A DNA stretch of 64,000 nt, from the NCBI RefSeq assembly GCF_000331575.1, contig NZ_ANOK01000005.1:124001-188000 (forward strand). Reading direction: 5' to 3'. The notes beneath the pieces were generated by a model. That model ran no database searches. It had not been told where the DNA came from and saw only the letters and a program-made list of their open reading frames with translations. Shown piece by piece: positions 42,554 through 51,706 of this stretch. The translations under genes and the position numbers were made by a program. Every line of letters begins with the position of its first letter. Position 1 is the stretch's first letter. The DNA comes from Calidifontibacillus oryziterrae (GTDB lineage Bacteria; Bacillota; Bacilli; Bacillales; Bacillaceae_J).

Positions 42554-45298
42554 TTATCGAATATCTCTTACAAACAACAGCTTATACAATTGTATAACGA
42601 CTAGTGGTATCATCGCTAGGCTATAAATATAGCCTAACTGCATTCCGGTTAATGATGCAACCTCAAAAACACTCATTAAAGGTGGGACGAATAACACAAT
42701 ATGTAATAAGGCTATACCTAGTATAAATGCCAGCCAACTAAATTTATTTGTAAATACCCCAATTTTAAAAATGGACTGCTTCGACCTTGAATTAAATCCA
42801 TGCAACAATCTTGATAAACACAATGTTGCAAATGCCATAGTGCTAGCAGTTGTATAGTCCCCTGTTGATAACCCCATACTAAATGCAATGATAGTAACAA
42901 TCGCAATTATCAACCCTTCCATTATAACATTGGTTGCAAATGATTTATTTAATAATGGTGTATGAATATCTCTCGGTTTCTCATTCATGAGCCTATCATT
43001 ATGCGGTTCTAACCCAATTGCTATTGCAGGTAAGCTATCAGTAAGTAAATTGATAAATAATAAGTGCACTGGTAGAAATGGTGCAGGTAATGCAAATATC
43101 GTTGCATACAATACGGTTAGGATAGCACCTGTGTTACCTGACAATAAAAACTTTATTGCGTTTTTTATATTTTCATATATGCTTCTACCATTTGATATCG
43201 CCTTTACAATTGTTGCAAAATTATCGTCAGTTAACACCATTGAAGATGCGTCTTTCGCCACTTCCGTTCCTGTTATTCCCATTGCAATACCGATATCCGC
43301 TTCTTTTAATGCTGGAGCGTCATTTACGCCATCTCCTGTCATGGCAACAATATTCCCTTTTTTCTGCCATGCTTTCACAATCCGAATTTTATGTTCTGGT
43401 GATACACGAGCATAAACTGAAATTCCCCCAACCTTTTCCATGAGTTCATTGTCAGTCATCTTCTCTACATCGTACCCTTCAATCGCTTCAGATGAATCAT
43501 TTAATATTCCAATTTGTTTCGCAATCACCGAAGCTGTTACTTTATGGTCACCAGTAATCATCACGGGCTTAATGCCTGCTTTTACACAGTTTTTCACAGC
43601 ATCCTTAGATTCTTTCCTCGGCGGATCCATCATTGCTGTTAAGCCTACAAATATTAAATCTTTTTCATCCTCAGTATGGATATCCTTACCTTCTGCCACC
43701 TCTTTATAAGCAAAGGCTAGAACTCTCAAACCATCCATAGAGAAGTGTTGATTAACTCGCTCAATCCCTTCTCGCATATCCTCAGTAAGATCAAGAATTC
43801 CTTTTGATGTTTCAACTTTAACGATTCTTGTTAGGAGTACATCAACTGCTCCTTTCGTAATCATGATTGTTTTTTCATTAATTTTATGAACAGTGCTCAT
43901 TAATTTACGATTAGAATCAAAAGGTACTTCCGCTTTTCTAGGGTATTTTTCACGCACTGTTAATTCGTCTAAATCGTATTCTTCCCCAAAGTTTACTAGG
44001 GCAACCTCAGTGGGATCGCCTATTTCCTTTTTATCTAAAGTTACTGAATCATTACATAATAGCGCCATTAAAACAAATTTATATTGCAAAGAATTTTCTT
44101 TTTCTAATTGATCGTGTTGTTTCACAGTTAGGTCAAGAAATACTTTTTGAACAGTCATCTTATTTTGTGTTAATGTCCCTGTTTTATCAGAACAGATTAC
44201 TGATATGCTCCCTAAACTTTCTACAGCATGTAGCTTGCGTATTATTGCATTTTCCTTTGCCATCTTTTGAGTTCCAAAAGCCAGAACAATTGTTACGATT
44301 GAACTCAAAGCCTCCGGTATCGCCGCAACTGCTAGAGAAACAGCAAACATAAACGAATCGACTAGCTCCCGTCCGCGAACAATATCAAGTCCAAAGATCA
44401 ATAAGCAAATCGTAATAATTCCAATAGCTAACCTTTTCCCAAAATGATCTAGACTTACTTGTAATGGAGTTTTCTTTTCCTTTGCTGAATCCAACAAGTT
44501 TGCAATTTTCCCAATTTCTGTGTTCATTCCAACGGCAGTCACAATAGCAGTACCACGGCCATTTGTTATAAAGCTACCGGAGAATACCATATTGTTCCGA
44601 TCACCGATTGAAACATCTTCGCTTAATTCTTTTCCGCTTGGCAGGACCTCGCTTGTAATTTCTCCGCTTGTAATTTCTCCGCTTGGCATTTCTCCGCTTG
44701 GCATTTCTCCGCTTGGCATTTCTCCGATAGAAATTTCTCCGCTTGGCACACAAGCGAGGGAAATTGGTTCACATGCTTTTTCAACAGCTACTGATTCACC
44801 AGTCAAAGAGCTTTCGTTAATTTGTAAACTATAGCTTTCTAGTAATCTTCCATCTGCACTGACATAATCACCAGCATCGAGATAAAGAATATCTCCTACT
44901 ACAACCTCACGCGAAGGAATTTCAACCATTTTCCCTTCCCTCAAAACTTTTGCTGAAGGAGCTGACAATGCCTTGAGACTATTTAGTGACTGTTCCGCCT
45001 TTACATGTTGGATTGTACCAAGTAATGAATTTAAAATGACAACAAATAAGATTACAATTGTACTTTCTATTTCTCCTAAAAATGCCGAAACAATGGCAGC
45101 CACAATTAAAATGATTACTAAAAAATCTTTAAATTGCTCAAAAAAAACTTGTAACGTACTTTTCCGTTTTTGTTCCTCTAGCTCATTCAAACCATACTTA
45201 CTCCGTCTTTTTGGCACATCAGCAGCACTTAAACCTTTTTCGTTAACTTCGAGCAACTTCATCGTTTCAGTAGATGAAATCAGGTAATATTTGGTCAT
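42554..45298 (-). CDS. P-type cation ATPase (P2A, calcium-transporting type) with an inserted pentapeptide repeat
   Basis: A 914-residue P-type ATPase. Visible are the phosphatase motif LTGES, the M4 ion site VAAIPEALSS, the phosphorylation motif CSDKTGTLTQN, the nucleotide-domain KGAVD and the hinge TGDGVNDAPALKEADIG. PEAL in M4 and the PEAS-like M5/M6 arrangement fit the SERCA/PMR1 calcium group. An unusual insertion of about 40 residues lies in the actuator domain between LTGES and NMVFSGSF, built from repeats of PSGEM and ITSGE. Single gene; it would export Ca2+ (or Mn2+) from the cytoplasm. Confidence 0.9.
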   Translation of the reverse strand: MTKYYLISSTETMKLLEVNEKGLSAADVPKRRSKYGLNELEEQKRKSTLQVFFEQFKDFLVIILIVAAIVSAFLGEIESTIVILFVVILNSLLGTIQHVKAEQSLNSLKALSAPSAKVLREGKMVEIPSREVVVGDILYLDAGDYVSADGRLLESYSLQINESSLTGESVAVEKACEPISLACVPSGEISIGEMPSGEMPSGEMPSGEITSGEITSEVLPSGKELSEDVSIGDRNNMVFSGSFITNGRGTAIVTAVGMNTEIGKIANLLDSAKEKKTPLQVSLDHFGKRLAIGIITICLLIFGLDIVRGRELVDSFMFAVSLAVAAIPEALSSIVTIVLAFGTQKMAKENAIIRKLHAVESLGSISVICSDKTGTLTQNKMTVQKVFLDLTVKQHDQLEKENSLQYKFVLMALLCNDSVTLDKKEIGDPTEVALVNFGEEYDLDELTVREKYPRKAEVPFDSNRKLMSTVHKINEKTIMITKGAVDVLLTRIVKVETSKGILDLTEDMREGIERVNQHFSMDGLRVLAFAYKEVAEGKDIHTEDEKDLIFVGLTAMMDPPRKESKDAVKNCVKAGIKPVMITGDHKVTASVIAKQIGILNDSSEAIEGYDVEKMTDNELMEKVGGISVYARVSPEHKIRIVKAWQKKGNIVAMTGDGVNDAPALKEADIGIAMGITGTEVAKDASSMVLTDDNFATIVKAISNGRSIYENIKNAIKFLLSGNTGAILTVLYATIFALPAPFLPVHLLFINLLTDSLPAIAIGLEPHNDRLMNEKPRDIHTPLLNKSFATNVIMEGLIIAIVTIIAFSMGLSTGDYTTASTMAFATLCLSRLLHGFNSRSKQSIFKIGVFTNKFSWLAFILGIALLHIVLFVPPLMSVFEVASLTGMQLGYIYSLAMIPLVVIQLYKLLFVRDIR
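44640..44757 (-). repeat. 15-bp in-frame minisatellite inside the P-type ATPase gene
   Basis: About seven copies of a 15-bp unit (plus strand TCTCCGCTTGGCATT and variants) encode pentapeptides such as EMPSG and EITSG. The unit keeps frame, so copy-number changes would lengthen or shorten the actuator-domain loop without disrupting the enzyme. Confidence 0.92.
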
Positions 45299-45440
45299 TT
45301 ATAATCACGGCCCTCTTGTTCTTTCTAACCTCTTTTATCTACGTTCCAATTTTTATACTACATATTAAAGATACTATTTTTCCCACATTTCTACAAAAAA
45401 TTAACGATTTTCTCGTTTGTATAGCCTAAACAATATTGTA

Positions 45441-45481
45441 TAAAAAAACAAGCTATCCTTTCCTCAATAGCTTGTTTTACA
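45441..45481 (-). terminator. terminator of the TerC-family gene
   Basis: AAACAAGCTAT / ATAGCTTGTTT stem followed by TTTTTATAC on the minus strand. Confidence 0.85.
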
Positions 45482-45490
45482 TTACTCGAT

Positions 45491-46261
45491 TTAAACAGCT
45501 GGTTGTTTTTCCTTCTTTTCATTAGTAAGGAACCAGCCAGCTGTTGCAATTCCAATTAGTACTATATAAAACGTAAGTTTCCATCCTGTTGAATGAACAA
45601 ACTCTTCTGATAAAATACCAATTTCCGGATGGCCTAATGTCAATACCGAAAGTTTTACGCCAACCCATCCTACGATCGCGAACGCGGCGATCTCTAAGCC
45701 CGGTCGAGCATGGAGAAGTCTTACAAAAAAGTCTGCCGCAAACCGCATCAAAATAACTCCTATTATTCCTCCGGTAAATACTACAAGGAACTTACCGCCG
45801 TCCATTCCTCCGATTTGAGGGATATTCGTATTTGGTAGAGTAACTGCTAGTGCTACAGCCGCTAAAATCGAGTCCACCGCAAAGGCAATATCCGCTAATT
45901 CCACTTTAAATACTGTTGCCCAGAAACCAGATTGCTTTTTTTCTTTTTCGACCTTATGCTCATCTTTGCTTTTGAAGAAAAGCTTCCTGACGATATGATT
46001 AATTGCAATAAATAATAAATATATGGCCCCTATAGCCTGAACCTGCCACACATTGACAAGAAATGAAATTATAAATAATGAACCTAGTCGCAAAATAAAC
46101 GCGCCTGCCAATCCATAAAATAACGCTTTTCTCCTTTCATCCTCCGGCAGATGCTTTACCATTACAGCTAAAACAAGAGCATTATCAGTTGCTAACAAGC
46201 CCTCTAGAACAATTAATAATAATAGTACCCACCCGTATTCCAATAAAATTGAAAAATCCAT
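45491..46261 (-). CDS. TerC-family membrane protein (YkoY-like manganese exporter)
   Basis: A 256-residue integral membrane protein with about seven helices. The two acidic sites of the TerC family are visible: EGLLATDNALVLAVMV near the start and ELADIAFAVDSILAA in the middle. TerC proteins of this group protect against manganese excess and supply metal to exoenzymes. The leader carries a yybP-ykoY riboswitch, which supports a manganese role directly from the sequence. Confidence 0.92.
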   Translation of the reverse strand: MDFSILLEYGWVLLLLIVLEGLLATDNALVLAVMVKHLPEDERRKALFYGLAGAFILRLGSLFIISFLVNVWQVQAIGAIYLLFIAINHIVRKLFFKSKDEHKVEKEKKQSGFWATVFKVELADIAFAVDSILAAVALAVTLPNTNIPQIGGMDGGKFLVVFTGGIIGVILMRFAADFFVRLLHARPGLEIAAFAIVGWVGVKLSVLTLGHPEIGILSEEFVHSTGWKLTFYIVLIGIATAGWFLTNEKKEKQPAV

Positions 46262-46477
46262 TCATTTTCCCCCTAAAAAAATGATTTTCGGTCAAATATT
46301 ATCTTTGCTTTTTTAATTTAGTGTTTCCCTTGCGCATATTAACATTCTCCGATTTACCAATTTGAAAATTACCACCAACTACCTTTATTTACACCCATGT
46401 TACTTTGCACTGATTTATTACCATCAAACTAAGCACAAGGAAACCTTTACCGGCATCGGCAAAGGTTTCTAATACAA

Positions 46478-46510
46478 TAAAAGACCTTTACCAGTAGGTA
46501 AAGGTCTTGC
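46478..46510 (-). terminator. expression-platform terminator of the Mn2+ riboswitch
   Basis: AAGACCTTTACC / GGTAAAGGTCTT stem followed by TTATT on the minus strand, directly after the aptamer. A second similar hairpin (AAACCTTTGCC / GGTAAAGGTTT) lies at 46441-46468. Manganese binding should prevent this terminator from forming. Confidence 0.8.
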
Positions 46511-46515
46511 TAACA

Positions 46516-46600
46516 ACAATATTTGTTGCCAACAAAGCCGGGAGAAACAAACTCCGAATTGACGACTTTGCTGTAAAAGCTACTCCCCTTTAGGAGAAAT
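46516..46600 (-). promoter_or_regulatory. yybP-ykoY manganese riboswitch aptamer upstream of terC
   Basis: On the minus strand the conserved order AAAGGGGAGTAGC, CAAAGTCGTCAATTC, a GGAG/CTCC stem, then CCGGCTTTGTTGGCA is that of the yybP-ykoY RNA family, with both internal-loop segments that build the Mn2+ site. It is followed by an intrinsic terminator and then, 215 bp on, by the TerC gene. It occupies the centre of the 430-bp gap. Confidence 0.92.
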
Positions 46601-46690
46601 ATTCAGTATTAGTAGTGATTATTTTAAGTTTAAACTATCTTTTATTTGTATGTCAATTAGATATGCTTTACTATCTAACAATCTATTAAT

Positions 46691-47665
46691 TTATTTTTTA
46701 TTTCGCTTAGACATTCTTCCTAATATAAATGCTCCAGCTGCAACACCAAGTACTGTATTTGTTTTTTTGTTAAATACTTGTTTTGCCACTAAATTTAAAT
46801 TTTGTGGTCGTTCTGCAAGACGACGCATAAAATAGCCGTACCAATCTTTACCAAATGGAACATACGTACAGAAGTTATAGCCTTCTTTTGCTAATTGCAA
46901 TTGAAGATCCTTTCTAAACCCGTAAAGCATTTGAAACTCATATTTGTCTTTAGGTATATTATTTCTTTTCACAAACTTTTTAATATGATTAATAATATTA
47001 TGGTCATGAGTTGCAATGGATGTGAACTTACCGTTCAATAAATGCCACTCAACGACCTTTATGAAGTTTGCATCAATGTCCTTCTTTTCTTGATATGCGA
47101 TTTCGGCTGGCTCTTTGTAAGCACCCTTTACAAAACGCAAACGTAGGTCTTTATATTTTTCTGTATATTCTTGAGCGCGATGAAAATAAGACTGAATAAC
47201 CGCACCAACATTATCATACTCTTTCAAAAGCTCATCAAGAACATCATAGGAAGGCTGCAGGTGACTTGAATCTTCAATATCAATGTTTACAAACATATTG
47301 TAACCGCTTGCTTTTTTGAGAATTTCTTTCAAATTTTCCAACGCAAAATCAAAATCTATATCTAACCCTAGTTGGGTAGCTTTTAAAGAAATATGTGCAT
47401 CTACATTATTTTCGTGAATAGCTTCAATAACTTCAAGGATTTTTTCTTTTGCCTCTGTCGCCTCTTCTTTTTTAAAGACAAACTCCCCCAAATTATCAAC
47501 AGTACAAGAAATCCCATGAGCATTTAGTTCTTTAATGCTTTTTATTGTTTCCTCAACATTTGTACCAGCTACTACACTTTGTGCCCCTAATCGTAATCCA
47601 TATTTTTTCGCTGCACTATTTAAAAATTGATTTTGAGATAAAGCAATAAAAAAATCTTTCAACAT
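46691..47665 (-). CDS. proline dehydrogenase
   Basis: A 324-residue flavoenzyme oxidising proline to pyrroline-5-carboxylate, of the short monofunctional PutB type. It has SLKATQLGLDID, NMFVNIDIEDS, LRFVKGAYKEPAEIAY, SIATHDHNIINH, FQMLYGFRKDLQ and the proline-binding YFMRRLAERP. The last 25 residues hold a hydrophobic segment with a basic end (VLGVAAGAFILGRMSKRNKK), possibly a membrane contact. The partner pyrroline-5-carboxylate dehydrogenase is not adjacent. Confidence 0.93.
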   Translation of the reverse strand: MLKDFFIALSQNQFLNSAAKKYGLRLGAQSVVAGTNVEETIKSIKELNAHGISCTVDNLGEFVFKKEEATEAKEKILEVIEAIHENNVDAHISLKATQLGLDIDFDFALENLKEILKKASGYNMFVNIDIEDSSHLQPSYDVLDELLKEYDNVGAVIQSYFHRAQEYTEKYKDLRLRFVKGAYKEPAEIAYQEKKDIDANFIKVVEWHLLNGKFTSIATHDHNIINHIKKFVKRNNIPKDKYEFQMLYGFRKDLQLQLAKEGYNFCTYVPFGKDWYGYFMRRLAERPQNLNLVAKQVFNKKTNTVLGVAAGAFILGRMSKRNKK

Positions 47666-47943
47666 TGGAAATTCTCCTTATCAATATTATTTTATGATAA
47701 TTTTAGCACATTTCATTATAAAACTGGTATTAAAATATTTTTCTAATATAGTTTACCAATTATTTTAAATAATATTAATAGTATGAAAAAATTGATTCTA
47801 ATGACAAAAAAACCTTTTATTAAGCGAAATAAAGACATGAAATTCAAATAAATTGATAGAACGTGTGGGGAAATGTACACTTTCATGCAACAATTTCCAA
47901 TACGAATTCAATCCTCATTGAACATCATGCCATATAGTATTTA

Positions 47944-49488
47944 TTAACTTTCTGCTAATTTAGAAATTACCTTTTTGCCAGCAGACTTTTCATTTATTTC
48001 CTCAAGTGGTGTTGCTCTTTTTATAAAAAAGGCGAGAATTAAAGCAACAAGTGCAATGAAAGCTGCAACAAAAAATGAATAGTTAGTTCCTTCCAACATC
48101 GCTGTTGCTGTAATTTGCTGTTTCATTTCTGCTATTGACGCTGCAGTTTGCTGGCCAGCTACATCGCTCATTGCATTCGCCGTTAATTCAGCTGCAACCT
48201 TTTCGGACTTCGTAGACATAACAGTAACTAGCATCGCTGTGCCGATTGCCCCTGATACTTGATTTAACGTGTTATTCATCGCGGTACCATGAGGATAAAA
48301 CCTTCTAGGTAATTGATTTAACCCGTTAGTTGAGACAGGCATCATTACCATTGACATCCCAAACATCCGAATAGCATGGAGAACCATTAAGTAAGTATAA
48401 GAGGTCTCAAAGGTTAATTTGCTGAAATAATATGTTGTAACGGTCATAATAGCTAACCCAACTATAGCTAATACCTTACCGCCATACTTATCGAATAATC
48501 TTCCAGTTATCGGTGACATGCCAGCCATTACAATCGCACCAGGAAGTAACATTAAGCCCGCATCTAGAGGTGAAATTCCACGGAGTGATTGTACATAGAT
48601 TGGCAAAAGCAGCATTCCTGAAAACATCGCCATGTTTACTACGATCGTAATTGTTGACGATAAGGCAAACATTGGGTATTTGAAGATGCTAAAATTTAAC
48701 ATTGGCTCATCTTGCTTTGATTGTCTTAAAATGAACCATATCAATGCAATTAAGCCAATTATTATCGTCCCGTATACTTCTGGACTACTCCATCCTTTGT
48801 TCCCCGCAGAACTAAAACCATATAAAATTCCGCCAAAACCTACGCTAGACAATAATAACGAAAACATATCAAGGCTGATATCAACTTTTTCTTTTTTATC
48901 CTTTAGTAGGAAAAAGCCAATTAACAGCACGGCTACTGCTATCGGTGTCACAAAGTGAAAAAGCATCCTCCAATCATAATGCTCAATGATCCAACCTGAA
49001 AGGGTTGGCCCAATTGCAGGAGCAGCCATTAAAATAAGTCCAAATACACCCATGGCTGCTCCCCTTTTTTCAATTGGGAAGCTTATAAGCATAACATTCA
49101 TCAATAATGGCATCATAATCGCTGAACCCGCAGCTTGCACCATTCTACCAGTTAATAGTATTGGAAAAGCGTGGGCCATTCCGGCAATTATTGTACCTAT
49201 TGTAAATAAACCCATAGCAAATAAAAAAATATGACGAACTGAATATTTTTGAATTAGAAACGCAGTTGTTGGAATTAATATTCCGTTTACTAACATAAAT
49301 CCTGTTGTTAACCATTGAACAACGGATGCGTCAACCTTTAAATCAACCATTATCGACGGAAGCGCAATATTTAATAATGTGTTATTTAAAAATGCAATAA
49401 AGGCACCAATCATCAAAATTGAAAGAATCCCATATGGCGGACGATCAGTATTGTTTGTGGATTCTATATTTTTCTTAGAAAAGTCCAT
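47944..49488 (-). CDS. DHA2-family (EmrB/QacA-like) MFS drug efflux transporter
   Basis: A 514-residue protein with 14 predicted helices. It has NTLLNIALPSIMVDL in TM1, the motif-A region TTAFLIQKYSVRHIFLF, LTGRMVQAAGSAIMMPLLMN and motif C in FGLILMAAPAIGPTLSGWI, which marks drug:proton antiporters. There is an extra loop (about residues 430-460) before the last helix. The substrate is unknown. The gene is divergent from the DDAH-type gene, with a 380-bp repeat-rich gap between. Confidence 0.92.
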   Translation of the reverse strand: MDFSKKNIESTNNTDRPPYGILSILMIGAFIAFLNNTLLNIALPSIMVDLKVDASVVQWLTTGFMLVNGILIPTTAFLIQKYSVRHIFLFAMGLFTIGTIIAGMAHAFPILLTGRMVQAAGSAIMMPLLMNVMLISFPIEKRGAAMGVFGLILMAAPAIGPTLSGWIIEHYDWRMLFHFVTPIAVAVLLIGFFLLKDKKEKVDISLDMFSLLLSSVGFGGILYGFSSAGNKGWSSPEVYGTIIIGLIALIWFILRQSKQDEPMLNFSIFKYPMFALSSTITIVVNMAMFSGMLLLPIYVQSLRGISPLDAGLMLLPGAIVMAGMSPITGRLFDKYGGKVLAIVGLAIMTVTTYYFSKLTFETSYTYLMVLHAIRMFGMSMVMMPVSTNGLNQLPRRFYPHGTAMNNTLNQVSGAIGTAMLVTVMSTKSEKVAAELTANAMSDVAGQQTAASIAEMKQQITATAMLEGTNYSFFVAAFIALVALILAFFIKRATPLEEINEKSAGKKVISKLAES

Positions 49489-49708
49489 TATTTCCCCCCC
49501 TGTTTACTCTGTATGATGCGTCGATCAACAAAATCTTTTCAGATAATCTATATCATAAACCATTAGCTCCAGTTTTACATTAAAAATGAATGTTTCTTTT
49601 AAAAAAACATGATATCGATAGTATCTCACTATATTAAAAAATCATTACTGCGTATAAGGAATTGTCCAGTAAATCAATATTTTAATTCTAAATAAATATT
49701 ATTTCTTT

Positions 49709-49845
49709 TACATGTAAAACATATTTTTGATACATGTAAAATCATATTTTCGATACATGTAAAATCATATTTTCTATACATGTAAAATCATATTTTCGAT
49801 ACATGTAAAATCATATTTTTATTACATGTAAAATCATATTTTTGT
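49709..49845. repeat. six 22-23 bp repeats each containing the palindrome TACATGTA
   Basis: Copies begin at 49709, 49731, 49754, 49777, 49800 and 49823. Each has TACATGTAAAA followed by TCATATTTT-like sequence. They end just before the ribosome binding site of the DDAH-type gene. Spacing is regular, so the palindromes lie on nearly the same face of the helix. Confidence 0.9.
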
Positions 49846-49871
49846 AATCATAAGGCTAGGAGGAACGATAA

Positions 49872-50759
49872 ATGACGGGAGCCACTGAAGATATCAGTAA
49901 GACATTTTGCTATAGTGAATACGATGAATTAAAAAGAGTGATTTTATGCGAACCCCATTACATGACAATCCGCGATGTCATTAATGAAACACAGAAACAT
50001 TTTGAAAACGAAGGAATCCATATTGAACGTGCAGTAGAACAGCATGGACAGTTTGTAAAAACATTACGTGACAACGGTATTGATGTGGTTTTACTTCCTT
50101 ATCACAAAAAATACCCTGAACAGGTGTTTACACGCGATATTGGGTTTACACTAGGTCATACCATTTTCGTAGCAAAAATGGCAAGTAACGTGAGAAAAGG
50201 CGAGGAAGATGTGTTAAAGCAATGGTTGGATGATGAAGAGATTTCATATTTTAATTTACTGGAGGACCGTATTGAAGGCGGTGATGTTATCATTGACCGC
50301 AATACGATTTACGTCGGTTTAAGTGAACGAACAAACCAGAAAGCCGTTGATCATTTACAAAGTATTTTAACCCAATTCAATATAATCGCTGTTCCTTTTA
50401 AAGAAAGATATCTTCATTTAGATTGTGTATTCAATGTTATTTCAAATGAAATAGCATTAATCTATCCTCATGCCCTAACAAAAAAAGACGTTGAGTTATT
50501 TTCCTCCCGTTATGAGCTAATAGAGGTAACGGAAAAGGAACAATTCACATTGGGTACAAATGTTTTGGCAATAGGAAATAATAAAATACTAAGTCTCCCT
50601 GTAAATGAAAATGTTAATAGACAGCTGCGATCTAAAGGCTTTGATGTGATTGAAGTAGACATTACAGAAATTATTAAATCAGGTGGATCATTTCGCTGTT
50701 GCACACTACCAATTTTGCGTGGGAATGGGATGCAGAGCTACTATCATTTACGTATGTAG
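49872..50759 (+). CDS. dimethylarginine dimethylaminohydrolase / amidinotransferase-fold hydrolase (YkgA-like)
   Basis: A 295-residue guanidino-group-modifying enzyme. Catalytic regions are VFTRDIGF (substrate aspartate), RIEGGDVII, the histidine in YLHLDCVFNVI and the nucleophilic cysteine in GGSFRCCTLP near the C-terminus. AGGAGG precedes the ATG. It may hydrolyse methylated arginine or a related ureido/guanidino compound. It is monocistronic, with the TACATGTA repeat array as its whole upstream region. Confidence 0.85.
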   Translation: MTGATEDISKTFCYSEYDELKRVILCEPHYMTIRDVINETQKHFENEGIHIERAVEQHGQFVKTLRDNGIDVVLLPYHKKYPEQVFTRDIGFTLGHTIFVAKMASNVRKGEEDVLKQWLDDEEISYFNLLEDRIEGGDVIIDRNTIYVGLSERTNQKAVDHLQSILTQFNIIAVPFKERYLHLDCVFNVISNEIALIYPHALTKKDVELFSSRYELIEVTEKEQFTLGTNVLAIGNNKILSLPVNENVNRQLRSKGFDVIEVDITEIIKSGGSFRCCTLPILRGNGMQSYYHLRM

Positions 50760-50796
50760 CTAGGATTTAATCGATTTTTTTCAAATGTAATCCGGG

Positions 50797-51075
50797 TAAT
50801 CGGGCTTATTGCGGAAATCGGCCTTATTGCGCGTTATCGGCCTTGTTGCATGTTATCGGTCTTGTTGCATGTTATCGGGCTTGTTGCAGAAATCGGGCTT
50901 GTTGCGCGTTATCGGGCTTATTGCAGAAATCGGCCTTATTGCGCGTTATCGGCCTTGTTGCAGAAATCGGCCTTGTTGCAGAAATCGGCCTTATTGCATG
51001 TTATCGGGCTTGTTGTAGAAATCGGCCTTATTGCATGTTATCGGGCTTGTTGCAGAAATCGGCCTTATTGCGCGT
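50797..51075. repeat. 18-bp minisatellite, about 15 copies
   Basis: Alternating units of the forms GAAATCGGCCTTATTGCG and GTTATCGGGCTTGTTGCA fill this stretch. Because 18 is a multiple of three, all plus-strand frames are open through it, which creates three overlapping false frames. It follows the DDAH-type gene in a 947-bp gap without convincing genes. Confidence 0.93.
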
Positions 51076-51108
51076 ATTTAAGGGATTGTTTATAATCTTA
51101 GTTAGCAT

Positions 51109-51290
51109 ACGGACATAGGTTCCGTTATTTTGAAAAAAAGACCTGTTTGTTGAATTTAACGGACTCAGGATACGTTATTCGACTGAAACACGTTCATTTT
51201 TGATTGGTTTTCATCAAATAACGGATCTGTGGTCCGCTATAATAATTATGGGCTAGCATTTTAACAAAATAACGGATCTGGTGTCCGTAA
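51109..51290. repeat. second cluster of the CGGAC/GATCCG palindromes
   Basis: Four imperfect palindromes, at 51109-51129, 51156-51179, 51218-51240 and 51269-51290, share the ATAACGGA(tc) ... GTCCG layout with the cluster at 6765-6945. Confidence 0.78.
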
Positions 51291-51418
51291 GCTTTCTTTT
51301 CCCCTTGTTTAAGACTTTTTTCATCGAAAACACACCCGGTTTTTATTTGCTCACGATAGAAACCTCGTTTGATTCCTGTCATACTTTTCTAACCTACTTG
51401 GACAACCACCTCTGCCTC

Positions 51419-51514
51419 ACTTGATTCCCGTTCGATCAGTTTGCCATCGCATACAACCACCACTAAACTTACTTGATTCCCGTTCGATCAGTTTGCCATT
51501 GCATACAACCACCT
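51419..51514. repeat. 52-bp tandem direct repeat, two copies
   Basis: ACTTGATTCCCGTTCGATCA and the following bases to ACAACCACC occur at 51419 and again at 51471, differing at one or two bases. Confidence 0.9.
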
Positions 51515-51706
51515 CAAAACTTTACACTGACGGAAGATACAAACATAATATCAAGAACAATCGAATCCAACGGAACGCCCTATAACTTCAAGTTTTTGGC
51601 AGTTGAATTTGATGATGGTCAATCTACAAATGGCGCTTGTAATGTAAATTTTTCTATAGGCGGGATTCCTGTTCTGCCATTATTGAGCATAAAAATGGAG
51701 ACATAA
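51473..51706 (+). CDS. hypothetical 77-residue frame, possibly a gene remnant
   Basis: The first 17 codons lie in the second copy of the 52-bp repeat and look noncoding. From about residue 16 on (FTLTEDTNIISRTI, then YNFKFLAVEFDDGQSTNG and NFSIGGIPVLP) the composition resembles a real beta-rich protein. There is no ribosome binding site. It may be the 3' part of a decayed gene interrupted by the repeat. No family is recognised. Confidence 0.22.
   Translation: MIPVRSVCHCIQPPQNFTLTEDTNIISRTIESNGTPYNFKFLAVEFDDGQSTNGACNVNFSIGGIPVLPLLSIKMET

Noticed and set aside
44520-44834. Plus-strand frame of 104 codons with a repetitive peptide
   Set aside because: It is the antisense of the repeat inside the P-type ATPase gene, which has full family motifs on the minus strand.
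49709-49845. Possible CRISPR array
   Set aside because: The intervening sequences are nearly the same in every unit rather than unique, the units are only 22-23 bp apart, and no cas gene is present.
50809-51118. Three overlapping plus-strand frames of 69-91 codons
   Set aside because: They are open only because the 18-bp repeat unit is a multiple of three and lacks stops in all three frames. No ribosome binding site and the peptides are pure repeats.
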